Shown here: one piece after another, positions 14,688 to 22,015 of the stretch | Numbering within the stretch: the first letter of the stretch is position 1 | Layout: each line of letters starts with the position of its first letter | IMG/VR virus record: IMGVR_UViG_3300017971_005425 | Coordinates: 1 to 25,169 of that record | Length of the DNA: 25,169 bases | Reading direction: 5' to 3' (one strand) | DNA from: a virus | Notes under the pieces: generated by a model | Databases searched by the model: none | Seen by the model: only the letters and a program-made list of their open reading frames with translations | What the model was told of the DNA's origin: nothing | Position numbers and translations under genes: made by a program

Positions 14688-15978
14688 CGTAGTCCTTCGT
14701 GTGCGCCCCGACCCGGCAGATATCCGGGTGGAACTTGAACCCCACCGTCACGTTCTGGGGTCCCCGCCGCTGCTTGGCGATCTTCATCTCCAGGACGTCC
14801 TCCTCACACGTCTCCGGGTTGTAGTAGGCGGCGCGGTGGAGGAGGATCACCAGGTCCGCCACCTCCTCGTAGCCGCCGGAGTTCTTCAGCTCCGCAAGGA
14901 GAGGGCGGGGGTTCTTCTTCCGCTTAATCCTCCGGATCTGCTGGACTACCACCGCACAGAAGTTCCGCCGCTTCGCGAGCCGCTTCAGCCTCCGGAGCTG
15001 CTCCGTGACGAAGGCGGAGTCTAGCTCCCCCTGGAGGAGGTACTCAAAGAGGTCCAGGATCACGACGTCGAAGTCCCGCCCCTCCACCGCCATCTCCAGG
15101 TCGTCCAGACTCGCCATCTCGTCGTCGAACTGGATCCGCTCGCTGCTCAGGATCTTCCGCCCCGCGCGCTGGAGGGACATCAACTCCCCGGGCGTCAGCT
15201 CGTCCGGGGTCTTGATCACCTTCTCCGCGGAGACCTTGGCCTTACAGCACGCCATCTGCTCAACCACGCTCTCCGTCCCCGCCTCCACCGGCACGGAGAG
15301 GACGTTAAGACCGACCCGCTCCAGGCGTAGGGTCAGGTTGGAGCACAGGGTGGACTTCCCCATCCCGGGGCGCGCCGCTATGACCACCACCTTGGAGGGA
15401 CGGAGTCCCTCATAGAGGTGGGCGTCCAGCGCCGAGAACTGAGTCCCCACGAAGTTCTGGGTCTTCTTCGCGGCTAGGTCCGCAAGGTTCCCGTACCAGT
15501 CGGAGAAGAGCTTATTCCCCCCGCGAAGGCGCGTTCCTCCGGAGGTACGCTCCCGAAGGTTCCGGAGGACGGAGAGCGCCGCGGCCTCCGCCTCCGCCGC
15601 CGGGGCGTGGGCGTCATCCAACGCGCCATAGAGTTCGAAGAAGGCTTCAGAGGCGGCGTACTTCGCGGAGCTGGAGCGGAGGACCTCCAGGTGGACCTTC
15701 AGGTTCTCCTTCGGGAGCGCCCCGAAGTTCTCTTCCAGGTCCCGGAGGTACTTGAACTTCACCTCCTCCCCGGTCAGTTCCACCACGGTGTCCGCCGCGT
15801 AACCCGCCCCACGCTTCCGGAGTTCCCGGAGGGCGGAGACAAGCGCCCGGTGCTTCTCCTCCGCGAAGAGGGCGGGGTCCAGGCGCGGAAGGACGTCCCG
15901 GAACGCCTCCGGGTCGTTAATCAGCGCCCCAATTACGACCTGCTCGTTCTCGACGTTGACGTCCAGGGTCAGGCTCAT
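14674..15978 (-). CDS. DnaB-like replicative DNA helicase
   Basis: A 434-residue RecA-fold helicase of the DnaB/gp41 type. The N-terminal helical domain (NEQVVIGALINDPEAF, residues 11-26) matches the DnaB N-domain. The C-terminal domain has Walker A RPGMGKST (203-210) and Walker B VVILD (305-309), and ends with the DnaB-like LKNSGGYEEVADLV segment. It should unwind DNA at the phage fork. The start overlaps the DnaC-like stop (ATGA) and the product is encoded between loader and primase, a classical replication operon. GGAGGGG lies just before the ATG. No missing residues were noted. Confidence 0.92.
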   Translation of the reverse strand: MSLTLDVNVENEQVVIGALINDPEAFRDVLPRLDPALFAEEKHRALVSALRELRKRGAGYAADTVVELTGEEVKFKYLRDLEENFGALPKENLKVHLEVLRSSSAKYAASEAFFELYGALDDAHAPAAEAEAAALSVLRNLRERTSGGTRLRGGNKLFSDWYGNLADLAAKKTQNFVGTQFSALDAHLYEGLRPSKVVVIAARPGMGKSTLCSNLTLRLERVGLNVLSVPVEAGTESVVEQMACCKAKVSAEKVIKTPDELTPGELMSLQRAGRKILSSERIQFDDEMASLDDLEMAVEGRDFDVVILDLFEYLLQGELDSAFVTEQLRRLKRLAKRRNFCAVVVQQIRRIKRKKNPRPLLAELKNSGGYEEVADLVILLHRAAYYNPETCEEDVLEMKIAKQRRGPQNVTVGFKFHPDICRVGAHTKDYDGSS

Positions 15979-16601
15979 CTACCCCTCCAGGACGCGCAAG
16001 TCAGCGAGTAGACGTCGAAGAAGGAGAGAAAGTCCAGGAAGCGAGGAGCGCTCTTCTTCAGCTCCGGCCCCCCGAGGTTGGAGGAGATCAGGACGGAGAG
16101 ACCCTCCTCCACCCGGTCCTCCACGACCCGCTCCAGGTAGTTCATCTCCCCGCGGAAGTCGTTAAGCCGCCCCACGTCGTCTATCGCCAGGAAGACGGAA
16201 CTCTTCACCCGCTCCCGGAGAAGTTCCATCTCCTCCTCCTCCTCGAACCTCCGAAACCGGAGTTCAACGAGGTCCGCGGCGCGGACGAAGAGCGGGGAGG
16301 TCCGCGGCGCGATCAGTCCCGGGCGACGGGAAACGAGGTGCTGGTAGGCGCGCTTCAGGAGCCCGGTTAGGATCCGGGTCTTCCCGGTCCCGAACGGGCC
16401 GGAGACGTAAAGGGAGAGGGGATCATCCAGGAACTTCCCGGTGTCCAACCGCTCCCGGGCTATCCTCTGGAACTCCTGGAGGTCCTCCCGGTACTTCTCG
16501 TCCCCACCGGAGTCCATCTCAGAGAGTTCCAACTCCGCGAAGGCGCGAGGAACCCCGCAGCGGAGCTTCAACTCCCGGATCAGATTGCGCTCAGTTCCCA
16601 T
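15975..16601 (-). CDS. DnaC/IstB-like AAA+ helicase loader
   Basis: A 208-residue AAA+ ATPase. Walker A is GPFGTGKT (residues 68-75), Walker B is FLAIDDVG (137-144) and sensor I is ISSN (172-175). The size and order match DnaC/IstB-type loaders. It probably loads the DnaB-like helicase encoded next. It begins 11 bases inside the replisome-organiser gene, with AGAGGG six bases before the ATG, and ends in an ATGA overlap with the helicase. The C-terminal tail is short, and a full set of arginine-finger motifs could not be assigned by eye. Confidence 0.88.
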   Translation of the reverse strand: MGTERNLIRELKLRCGVPRAFAELELSEMDSGGDEKYREDLQEFQRIARERLDTGKFLDDPLSLYVSGPFGTGKTRILTGLLKRAYQHLVSRRPGLIAPRTSPLFVRAADLVELRFRRFEEEEEMELLRERVKSSVFLAIDDVGRLNDFRGEMNYLERVVEDRVEEGLSVLISSNLGGPELKKSAPRFLDFLSFFDVYSLTCASWRGR

Positions 16602-17826
16602 TCGCGGCCCTCTTCTCCCCCGCGGCCCTCTTCTTCGCCTCTTCTCTCTTACGCTTCGCCATCCGCTTCCTTCTGCAGCGCTCCGACTCCTCCCGCCAGT
16701 AGTCCAGATCCTTGCTCCCGCTCTCGTTGTTCATCTCCCGGAGCGTCTTCTCCCGCGGGGGTCTACTCAACCCGCGCTCCCCGAGGACCTCCCGGAGCGC
16801 GGAGTCACTCTTCGGAGTGAAGTAGTAAGCCAGGGAGACCGGCCTACCCCGCTCATTGGCGTGTTCCAGGATCCCGTCTATGGCCTCCTTCGCCCTCCGG
16901 TTGTCCCCCCCGAGGTGATTCTTGACGAACAGCTTCGAGTTCCTGGCGCACCTCCGAACGTAGACCGCGTCCACACCGGAGACAAAGAACATTGGGTCCT
17001 CCTTCCGCCAAACCTCCCGAAACCTACTTACCCAGTATCCGATGATGTCTATCCCGCCCCAAGTACGAACGGGTTTACCGCGGTGGACCTGGAACTCCCA
17101 CCGCTCCGAGGGAGTCTCCGCGAGGTCTGACCCGGAGGCCTTCCGAACCTTCTTCTTCCTCCCCTTCTTCCGGCGGTCCCTCTCCGCTGCGAGGCGCTCT
17201 TTCCCGGTCCTGGAGTCCCCGTCCGGGTTCAGATCCTCTTCCTCATCGTCCTCCGGCGGGTCGTCCCAGGTTTCTTCTTCGTCGGCAAACGGGACACCCG
17301 TTTGCTTTAAGATCTCTTCCTTAGTCTCTATAGTCTTAAAGGGGGGGGTCTCTTGACCCACCCCCCCTGCGTCACCTTGACCCACCCCCCCTGCGTCACT
17401 ATGACGCACCCCCTCTCCCTCATTTTCGGGTGAAATTGGGACATCCTCGGGGTACTTATCGTCGAAGTACTCCTCCCCCTCCACGTCCGCAGATCGGTTC
17501 TTCTCCTTCAGGAGGAAGCGCCGTCCCTCCTCTTCGATCCAGTCCGGCCACTCGCTGCGGTAGTCCATGGCGTAGCCGCCCGGGGTTCTCTTCTTTCGGG
17601 CGGAGATGAGACCAAGCGACTCCAGCTTGAGGAGCGCCCGCTTCGCGTTTCGCCGGTCCCCGTTAGTTGCCACCGCGGCTATTCTCTTTACGGTGGGGGT
17701 CCTCCGCTTGTTGATCTCCCGGAGGGTGAAGACGGCACTCCAAACGTCCTTCTCGACGCGGGAGATCTTCTTAGTTGCCTGGATTGGGAGCGGGGTCTTC
17801 AGGAAGAGGTAGCAGTTGGCGTTCAT
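16591..17826 (-). CDS. Probable replisome organiser / replication initiator (winged-helix protein)
   Basis: A 411-residue protein. The N-terminal domain (residues about 10-95) looks like a winged helix (TVKRIAAVATNGDRRNAKRA, then LESLGLISARKK). A long, acidic, low-complexity linker follows (about 105-225), then a very basic patch (RRKKGRKKKVRK), a folded C-terminal domain containing GGIDIIGYWVSRFREVW, and a Lys/Arg-rich tail. This layout, directly upstream of DnaC- and DnaB-like genes, fits the lambda O / DnaD type of replisome organiser. The ATG at 17826 has AAGGAGG seven bases upstream and overlaps the previous stop (ATGA). The linker is encoded by DNA that contains a 24-base tandem repeat. 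Sequence identity to a named family is not visible, so the call depends on layout. Confidence 0.65.
   Translation of the reverse strand: MNANCYLFLKTPLPIQATKKISRVEKDVWSAVFTLREINKRRTPTVKRIAAVATNGDRRNAKRALLKLESLGLISARKKRTPGGYAMDYRSEWPDWIEEEGRRFLLKEKNRSADVEGEEYFDDKYPEDVPISPENEGEGVRHSDAGGVGQGDAGGVGQETPPFKTIETKEEILKQTGVPFADEEETWDDPPEDDEEEDLNPDGDSRTGKERLAAERDRRKKGRKKKVRKASGSDLAETPSERWEFQVHRGKPVRTWGGIDIIGYWVSRFREVWRKEDPMFFVSGVDAVYVRRCARNSKLFVKNHLGGDNRRAKEAIDGILEHANERGRPVSLAYYFTPKSDSALREVLGERGLSRPPREKTLREMNNESGSKDLDYWREESERCRRKRMAKRKREEAKKRAAGEKRAANGN
17352..17399. repeat. Two perfect 24-base tandem repeats inside the replisome-organiser gene
   Basis: The units 17352-17375 and 17376-17399 are identical. 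Each has a TTGACCCA core, a run of seven C and a GCGTCAC end. A degenerate third copy (atgacgcacccc) begins near 17400. On the coding strand they encode two copies of a GGVGQ-type peptide in the acidic linker. An A/T-richer stretch (about 17308-17340) lies beside them. Lambda-type phages place iterons of their origin inside the O gene in exactly this kind of linker-coding DNA, so these are origin candidates. Confidence 0.8.
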
Positions 17827-18182
17827 AGCGCGGCCTCCTTCCCTTCCTCCTCCTCGTCCGGGAGGAGGTCTCCGTCCGGATCCAGTACGGTCAACCACTC
17901 CGGGCACTTGTGCCTCGCGGCCTCCTCCTCTAACCAGGGGGGATCTATCAGACTGTACCACTCCGGCTCCGTCGTGTACTCCAGGAGACCCTCCTCCTCC
18001 AGGTACTCCAGGGTCTGGATGAACTCCCGCTTCGAGATAGCCACGCGGTCCGCCATCTCCTCGAAGTCCGCGGGTTCCCGGTGGTACTGCCAGGAGTGGA
18101 GGGAGGCGTAGACGAGTTTGGATATTGGGAGGAGGCGGCGCGAGCAGGCGACCGCCAGGGGAAGTTCGAAGATGGGAAACAT
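17823..18182 (-). CDS. Small winged-helix protein
   Basis: A 119-residue protein with a winged-helix core: KLVYASLHSWQYH (residues about 22-34), then the recognition-helix-like segment (EMADRVAISKREFIQTLEYL) and EEEGLLEY as the wing lead. The C-terminal third is acidic (DPDGDLLPDEEEEGKE). AAGGAGA lies seven bases before the ATG and the stop overlaps the organiser gene (ATGA). It may be a transcription regulator or a DnaD-like primosome factor that works with the larger winged-helix protein encoded next. The family cannot be fixed further from the sequence. Confidence 0.7.
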   Translation of the reverse strand: MFPIFELPLAVACSRRLLPISKLVYASLHSWQYHREPADFEEMADRVAISKREFIQTLEYLEEEGLLEYTTEPEWYSLIDPPWLEEEAARHKCPEWLTVLDPDGDLLPDEEEEGKEAAL

Positions 18183-18281
18183 GTTCCGGTCTCCTTGGTG
18201 GGGGTTTGGTGCTTCCGGGCTAATTTTCGCTACCGGGGGGTTTTACCCCAGATGTAGGGAAAGGTCCGCCTTGGATGTTTT
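18183..18281. other. Short intergenic gap, possible weak control site
   Basis: A 99-base gap between two genes of the replication module. It contains a short GGGG-TAAAA-CCCC inverted repeat on the minus strand (about 18235-18250) and a purine/pyrimidine-biased run, but no convincing pair of promoter boxes and no U-tract. Nothing else is seen. Confidence 0.4.
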
Positions 18282-18515
18282 CTAGAAGGTGGGGGAGGGA
18301 CGCTTCTTCTCCTTGAAGGTAATTCCCAGGGCGAGGCAGTCTTCCGCAACTTGCTCCAGGGTGACGCAAGCCCCGTCCGCGGTCCCACCGTCTCTTAGCT
18401 TTTGGTATCTATCTTCAAATTCCTCCGGGATCCTCCCCTGATCATCCGCCAGTTCCAGGAGCGTGGTAACTACCTCACCTAGGGAGAAGTGAACCTTCAA
18501 GTCCGGTTTACTCAT
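18282..18515 (-). CDS. Hypothetical protein (77 aa)
   Basis: A small, acidic, mostly helical protein of unknown function (VHFSLGEVVTTLLELADD at residues about 8-25). The start at 18515 is supported by AGGAGG about nine bases upstream; an alternative GTG at 18548 would add 11 residues inside the upstream gene. It overlaps the KTSC-like gene by eight bases. No metal site or membrane segment is visible. It is the last gene before the 99-base gap, so it may end one translational unit. Confidence 0.65.
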   Translation of the reverse strand: MSKPDLKVHFSLGEVVTTLLELADDQGRIPEEFEDRYQKLRDGGTADGACVTLEQVAEDCLALGITFKEKKRPSPTF

Positions 18516-18840
18516 CCTCCCCTCCCTCCTCGGAGATACTCCTCTCACAGCCCCGGCAGTAGATATCCGGCGGGGTCACCGCTTCGAGGCAAGAGGAGAA
18601 GGCGCAGATCTTACGGTACTTAAGCTTCCGAACGTTGGAGGAGAAGTACCCCCCGGGGGAGACCGCCTGCTTCAGTAGAGGGAAGTGATCCGCCGCCTCC
18701 GGGTATAGGTAGGCGCTCCCGGCGTGGAAGAAGACTACGAGGTCCCTTCCCAACGTACCGACCCCCGCTACGTTCCCGCTCTTCAGCTCCGCGAAGTTGT
18801 CCAGCTTCGCCGCGTCCGTTCCCATTGTCTCGGTTCTCAT
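18508..18840 (-). CDS. KTSC-domain-like protein with C-terminal zinc ribbon
   Basis: A 110-residue protein. Residues about 24-72 follow the KTSC pattern: a hydrophobic strand (LVVFFHAGSAYLYPE), the ALxxASxGxYF-like LLKQAVSPGGYF, and a basic end (SSNVRKLKY). Residues 79-98 hold four cysteines in a ribbon-like pattern (C79-x4-C84, C95-x2-C98). KTSC domains have been seen in small proteins and fused to nucleic-acid enzymes, with no firm function. AAGGGAG lies seven bases upstream and the ATG overlaps the previous stop (ATGA). A nucleic-acid-binding accessory role fits its place in the replication module. Confidence 0.65.
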   Translation of the reverse strand: MRTETMGTDAAKLDNFAELKSGNVAGVGTLGRDLVVFFHAGSAYLYPEAADHFPLLKQAVSPGGYFSSNVRKLKYRKICAFSSCLEAVTPPDIYCRGCERSISEEGGEDE

Positions 18841-19115
18841 CTTCCGACTCCCTTCAAGTTGTAGTGACGTTGAACACTCTCCTGGAACGCCTCCACCACC
18901 CGCTCCGGTCCGTACCGGGGTTCGTTCAGGGAGAGGAGGAGGACCGCGAAGTCCAGGAGCGTCACGGCGGTGGTGATTTTGTCAAACCGCAGCTGGACCG
19001 CCGCGGAGAAGGCGGCGGCGCGGAGCTTCAGGGCGGAGAGGTGGTCTACGACCCGGTTCTCCCCCGGGAGCTTCAGCTCGTAGTTCAGGGCGTTGATCAG
19101 TCTGCTATCGCTCAT
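18837..19115 (-). CDS. Hypothetical protein (92 aa)
   Basis: A small helical protein of unknown function with a long hydrophobic/amphipathic run (KLRAAAFSAAVQLRFDKI, then TTAVTLLDFAVLLLSL). The second segment is hydrophobic but interrupted by Asp, so it looks more like a buried helix than a membrane span. It starts 11 bases inside the helicase gene, with GGAGGT six bases before the ATG, and overlaps the KTSC-like gene (ATGA). It belongs to the helicase-led operon. Confidence 0.7.
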   Translation of the reverse strand: MSDSRLINALNYELKLPGENRVVDHLSALKLRAAAFSAAVQLRFDKITTAVTLLDFAVLLLSLNEPRYGPERVVEAFQESVQRHYNLKGVGR

Positions 19116-20748
19116 CTTCCAACCTCCTAAGGAGTTCCCGCGTCATCGGGACCCGCTCCCCCGGTCGCTCCGAGAACCAGACCCGGTGGGGGGCCTTCAC
19201 CGCGTTGAAGACAGCCCGGGCGTGCCCCCGGAGGTCCGGGACGCTCCGGTCCCAGAAGTAGAAGTAGACCGCGTCCGTCTTCCCCGGGAACTTGCGCTTG
19301 AAGCGCCCCAGCTGTTGGGTCAGCCTCCCCGGGTTCTTGGCGGCGGGGGTGCAACCGAAGCCGCGGGAGAGTCTCCCGATGTCCATCCCCTCGTCCGCCA
19401 CCGTCGTCCCCACCGCGCAGAGGAGGGACCCGTCGGAGAGCCCCTTCGCGGTCCGGTCCTGCTCCTTCGAGTTCCGCCCTCCCATCAGGCGTCCGCAGGG
19501 GATCTTCCGGCGCTTCAGCCACGCCTGGGTGTCCAGGCAGAACTCCCGCCGGTCCGCGAGAAGGACGCAGGTCTGCCCGTCCCTGACCTCCGGGAGGAGG
19601 TACTCCAGGATCCGCGCCTGCCGGTGGGCGTCCCGGCTCATCTCGTCCAGCATGTCCGCGTAGGTGTTCAGAGGTCCCTCCCACTTCCGGGACTTGGCCC
19701 AGTCCTTCGCCGCCTGGATCTGGCTCCCCTTCGCCCGCTGCTCCCACCCGTCCGCCTCCATCCTCCGGGCGTGGTTCAGGTCGAAGTCGAACTCCGTGGG
19801 GACCACCACCACGTCCACCGGGATTATCCGCCCGTAGCGGTCCAGATCTGCGTCCGTGATCTCGAAGAGGACCCTCGGGGCCACCTTCCGGCCCGTCCCC
19901 CGCTGCTTCCGCGCGTAGACGGATCCGAACGCGTCGAATGTGAGGACCTCCTTCCCGTCCTTCCGCTTCGGGGTCGCGGTCGCCGCGATCCGGTACCGCG
20001 CGGGGAAGGAGTTGATCAGCTCCGAGAACGTGGCGGCGCTGGCGTGGTGGGCCTCGTCCAGGATCACGGTCCCCCAGCGCCGGACAAAATCCGGGTCCTT
20101 CTCGATCAGGTTCAAGACGGTTCGGACCATCCCGATCGTCAGGGTCCGCTCCCGCTTCGCCTTCCCGTAGAGGAGACCTACCTCCTTCGCCGGGACGAAG
20201 AAGCGCTCGGAGACCTTCGCCGCCCAGTCCTTGAGGATCCGCTCCGTGTGAACGATCACCAGCGTCCGCTCCCCCGCGTCCGAGGCGAACTTGAGGAGGA
20301 TCTCCGTCTTCCCGCTGGAGCAGGGGCCGATCAGGAACCCCTGCCTCCGGCGGAGCGCCGCTCTTGCCGCGGAGAGTTGGTCCGGGTCCAGCGTCCAGTC
20401 CGCCGGCTCCGCGTAGGTCATCCCGAGGGAGGTCCCGGAGACCGTCTCGTCCCGGATCTCCAAGGAGACGTCCCGGGGAAGGAGGTCCTTCAGGCGGTCC
20501 CAGCCCCCGCGGGGGAGGGCGATCTCCGGTCCCCTCCGGACCACAAGAGAGAGCTTCCGCGGGGTGTCCCCGGTATAGAAGCCCATCCGCTTCTTCTTCC
20601 AGTACTCCGGGTTGTCGTACTCGAACTCGTCTAAGAGGTCCCGGAGGCGGAGACCCGCCGCCTTCAGGTCCCGGGTCTTCAGCCTCAGGTGGGAGTCTAC
20701 GGTGATCGGGAGCGTCTTCATGCCCTCATCTATCCCAAAATGAGTCAT
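19105..20748 (-). CDS. Superfamily 2 DNA/RNA helicase (DEAD/DEAH, UvsW/XPB-like)
   Basis: A 547-residue SF2 helicase. After a 115-residue N-terminal region, motif I is GPCSSGKT (residues 141-148), motif II is DEAHH (231-235), motif III is ATATP (256-260), and motif VI is QQLGRFKRK in the C-terminal RecA domain. The layout resembles UvsW-type phage helicases, which remodel branched DNA and forks. The start is placed at 20748, where GGAG lies nine bases upstream; the ATG at 20721 begins a more typical N-terminus (MKTLPITVDSHLRL) but has only AGGG at poor spacing. An earlier in-frame codon (20889) would cross a terminator and is rejected. The stop lies inside the next gene. Confidence 0.92.
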   Translation of the reverse strand: MTHFGIDEGMKTLPITVDSHLRLKTRDLKAAGLRLRDLLDEFEYDNPEYWKKKRMGFYTGDTPRKLSLVVRRGPEIALPRGGWDRLKDLLPRDVSLEIRDETVSGTSLGMTYAEPADWTLDPDQLSAARAALRRRQGFLIGPCSSGKTEILLKFASDAGERTLVIVHTERILKDWAAKVSERFFVPAKEVGLLYGKAKRERTLTIGMVRTVLNLIEKDPDFVRRWGTVILDEAHHASAATFSELINSFPARYRIAATATPKRKDGKEVLTFDAFGSVYARKQRGTGRKVAPRVLFEITDADLDRYGRIIPVDVVVVPTEFDFDLNHARRMEADGWEQRAKGSQIQAAKDWAKSRKWEGPLNTYADMLDEMSRDAHRQARILEYLLPEVRDGQTCVLLADRREFCLDTQAWLKRRKIPCGRLMGGRNSKEQDRTAKGLSDGSLLCAVGTTVADEGMDIGRLSRGFGCTPAAKNPGRLTQQLGRFKRKFPGKTDAVYFYFWDRSVPDLRGHARAVFNAVKAPHRVWFSERPGERVPMTRELLRRLEDER

Positions 20749-20764
20749 TCGACTTAACTCCGGA

Positions 20765-20801
20765 TAAAAGAAAACCCCGCCCTTTTTGAAGAGCGGGGTT
20801 C
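20765..20801 (-). terminator. Strong intrinsic (rho-independent) terminator
   Basis: On the minus strand AACCCCGC pairs perfectly with GCGGGGTT (20793-20800 with 20773-20780). Three more pairs form across one mismatch, and a T-rich tail (TTTTCTTTT, about 20765-20773) follows. The 3' side of the plus strand is not T-rich, so it acts on minus-strand transcripts. It separates the late/lysis genes from the helicase-led replication operon. Confidence 0.85.
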
Positions 20802-20877
20802 TCAAGTAGACCATCCCGGGGATTCCGTTACCGAGGAGGTCTCGACCGCCCCGGGCTGTTTCCCATCTACGCGGAGA

Positions 20878-20906
20878 ACCATACTCCAAATTTGGGGTGA
20901 CGTCTA
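20878..20906 (-). promoter_or_regulatory. Candidate promoter ahead of the terminator/helicase leader
   Basis: On the minus strand TAGACG (20901-20906) and TATGGT (20878-20883) are 17 bases apart, each matching four of six consensus bases. The helicase gene needs a promoter, and there is almost no room for one after the terminator. The leader that would be made (about 20800-20870) also contains a 7-base GC-only pairing, 20849-20855 with 20815-20821. If real, the terminator would work as an attenuator. The evidence is weak. Confidence 0.25.
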
Positions 20907-20917
20907 GCGATTTTTTC

Positions 20918-21376
20918 TCAGAGGTCCGCTAGCGCCTTGGCGGGGCGCTTCAGGGTGGGGAGCTTCCTCCGCTGCGACTTGATCTGCGCCGTGATCCTGG
21001 GGACCGGTTCCGGCTTCTCCCGGCGATCCCGGATCTCCTCCCGGAGGATCCTCCCGCTTTTGCTTCGACTCCGGTTCGCCAGCTGGAAGAGGATCCGGTT
21101 CGTCTCCCGGCGGTCCTCCGCGACTTCCCGGCGAAACTCCTCCAGGCTCTTCGCTAGCTTCTCTATCAGGTCCTTGTTCGACCGCGTCCAGTCCTGAAGT
21201 CCTTCGATGTCGTCCGCGCGCTTCACGTTGACCTTCCGGACAATCTCCACCGTGGCCCGGTCCTGGTTCGTGTAAGCCGCGTAGGCCCCGGGGGACCCTA
21301 TCAGGAGGTAGATCAGGGCGTTGATAGCTCGAGCCTTCAGCTTCTGCAGCCCGTCCGTCTGCTTCTCCCCGCTCAT
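20918..21376 (-). CDS. Membrane coiled-coil protein, late region
   Basis: A 152-residue protein. A hydrophobic segment near the N-terminus (residues about 18-36, NALIYLLIGSPGAYAAY) is followed by a long charged helix (about 50-105, with KDLIEKLAKSLEEFRREVAE) that should form a coiled coil, and a very basic C-terminus rich in Arg and Lys. The layout recalls small phage envelope-associated proteins, such as the Mu gp25/DUF2730 type, but no family signature is clear. The start at 21376 has a GGAGGA site upstream and overlaps the previous stop (ATGA). It is the last gene before the terminator. Confidence 0.75.
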   Translation of the reverse strand: MSGEKQTDGLQKLKARAINALIYLLIGSPGAYAAYTNQDRATVEIVRKVNVKRADDIEGLQDWTRSNKDLIEKLAKSLEEFRREVAEDRRETNRILFQLANRSRSKSGRILREEIRDRREKPEPVPRITAQIKSQRRKLPTLKRPAKALADL

Positions 21377-21774
21377 CTCCCGTCCTCCTCCCCAACCGCC
21401 AACATCTGGGAGGTGACCGCGGGGTGATCCTCCCCGGTCACCCTCCGACGCGCCGCCTCGCACTCCGCCCTGGTTCGTCGCATTAACCGCTGGACCCTCC
21501 CCCCGGAGATCTCCGCAACCCTGGCCACCGCCAGCGCCCTAACGTGAGGCTTCCCGGAGCGGAGCGCCCGCTGGGACTCCAGAGCGGTCTCCAACTGTTC
21601 CCGGGTGACGAACCCCCGGGAGACGAGTAACTCCCCGAGGAGTTCCTCCGGACTCAACTTCTCCTGGATCTTGAGGATCGCGGCCAGTTCCCGGGGGCGG
21701 AGGACCTTCATCTGCAGGAGGACGCTCCCGATACTGTGTCCCACTCCGTTACCCCCGGTGGAATTGCTACTCAT
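21373..21774 (-). CDS. Small protein with two MshEN-like (GspE N-terminal) motifs
   Basis: A 133-residue protein with two copies of a helical motif. IGSVLLQMKVLRPRELAAIL up to Q37 (residues 15-37) and LGELLVSRGFVTREQLETAL up to Q68 (46-68) both follow the LGxxL...L..aL..Q pattern of the MshEN / GspE N-terminal domain. In MshEN two such 24-residue motifs with a short spacer bind cyclic di-GMP; here the Arg before LG is missing, and only the second copy has the central Gly. The rest is basic and helical. AGGAGG lies five bases upstream and the ATG overlaps the previous stop (ATGA). It is unusual to find this domain alone in a phage operon. Confidence 0.75.
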   Translation of the reverse strand: MSSNSTGGNGVGHSIGSVLLQMKVLRPRELAAILKIQEKLSPEELLGELLVSRGFVTREQLETALESQRALRSGKPHVRALAVARVAEISGGRVQRLMRRTRAECEAARRRVTGEDHPAVTSQMLAVGEEDGR

Positions 21775-21992
21775 TCGTTCCTCCTGATCTCCCTCACGTC
21801 CTCGCGGATCCGCTCCATCACGAAGCAGATCTCCTTATCGTGCTCCACCTGAGCCAACCCGAGGGCGTACAGTTTGTCCGAAACGAGGTTGCAACGTCGC
21901 CAGAGCGCGAACACAGCCGCCAGGAGCACCGCGCAGAGGATACCCCACGGTGCTCCGGTCTCCAGCAGTCCTTTCAGTAGAGACGACGTCAT
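21771..21992 (-). CDS. Small single-span membrane protein, holin-like
   Basis: A 73-residue protein with one hydrophobic span (residues about 16-34, GILCAVLLAAVFALW) followed by a basic anchor (RRC) and an amphipathic charged tail (HDKEICFVMERIREDVREI). Its size and layout fit a class III-like holin or a small lysis accessory protein. The ATG at 21992 has GGTGG five bases upstream; a GTG at 22001 lies inside that site. The stop overlaps the MshEN-like gene (ATGA). The lysis role rests on context. Confidence 0.6.
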   Translation of the reverse strand: MTSSLLKGLLETGAPWGILCAVLLAAVFALWRRCNLVSDKLYALGLAQVEHDKEICFVMERIREDVREIRRNE

Positions 21993-22015
21993 CTGAACCA
22001 CCAGTCAAGCCGGTC

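Noticed and set aside
17352-17420. Possible CRISPR array
   Set aside because: The repeats are adjacent without unique spacers and lie inside a coding gene.
18225-18255. GGGG/CCCC inverted repeat as a terminator
   Set aside because: The stem is only about four bases and no T-tract follows.
19093-20634. A 513-codon open frame on the plus strand opposite the helicase gene
   Set aside because: It is antisense to a helicase with all motifs intact, is made of Pro/Arg/Leu-rich low-complexity sequence and shows no domain; such frames arise from the GC-rich codon bias.
20749-20889. A longer N-terminus for the SF2 helicase starting at 20889
   Set aside because: It would translate through the strong terminator hairpin, and the extra residues look non-coding; ribosome-binding evidence favours 20748.
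20800-20917. A tRNA or known riboswitch in the leader before the helicase
   Set aside because: The region can fold, but no T-loop, acceptor stem or recognisable riboswitch core was seen.
20904-21395. An alternative minus-strand frame in the membrane coiled-coil gene
   Set aside because: Its product is Gly/Pro/Glu-rich and low in hydrophobic residues, whereas the other frame has a good ribosome-binding site, an ATGA overlap, a membrane span and a coiled coil.
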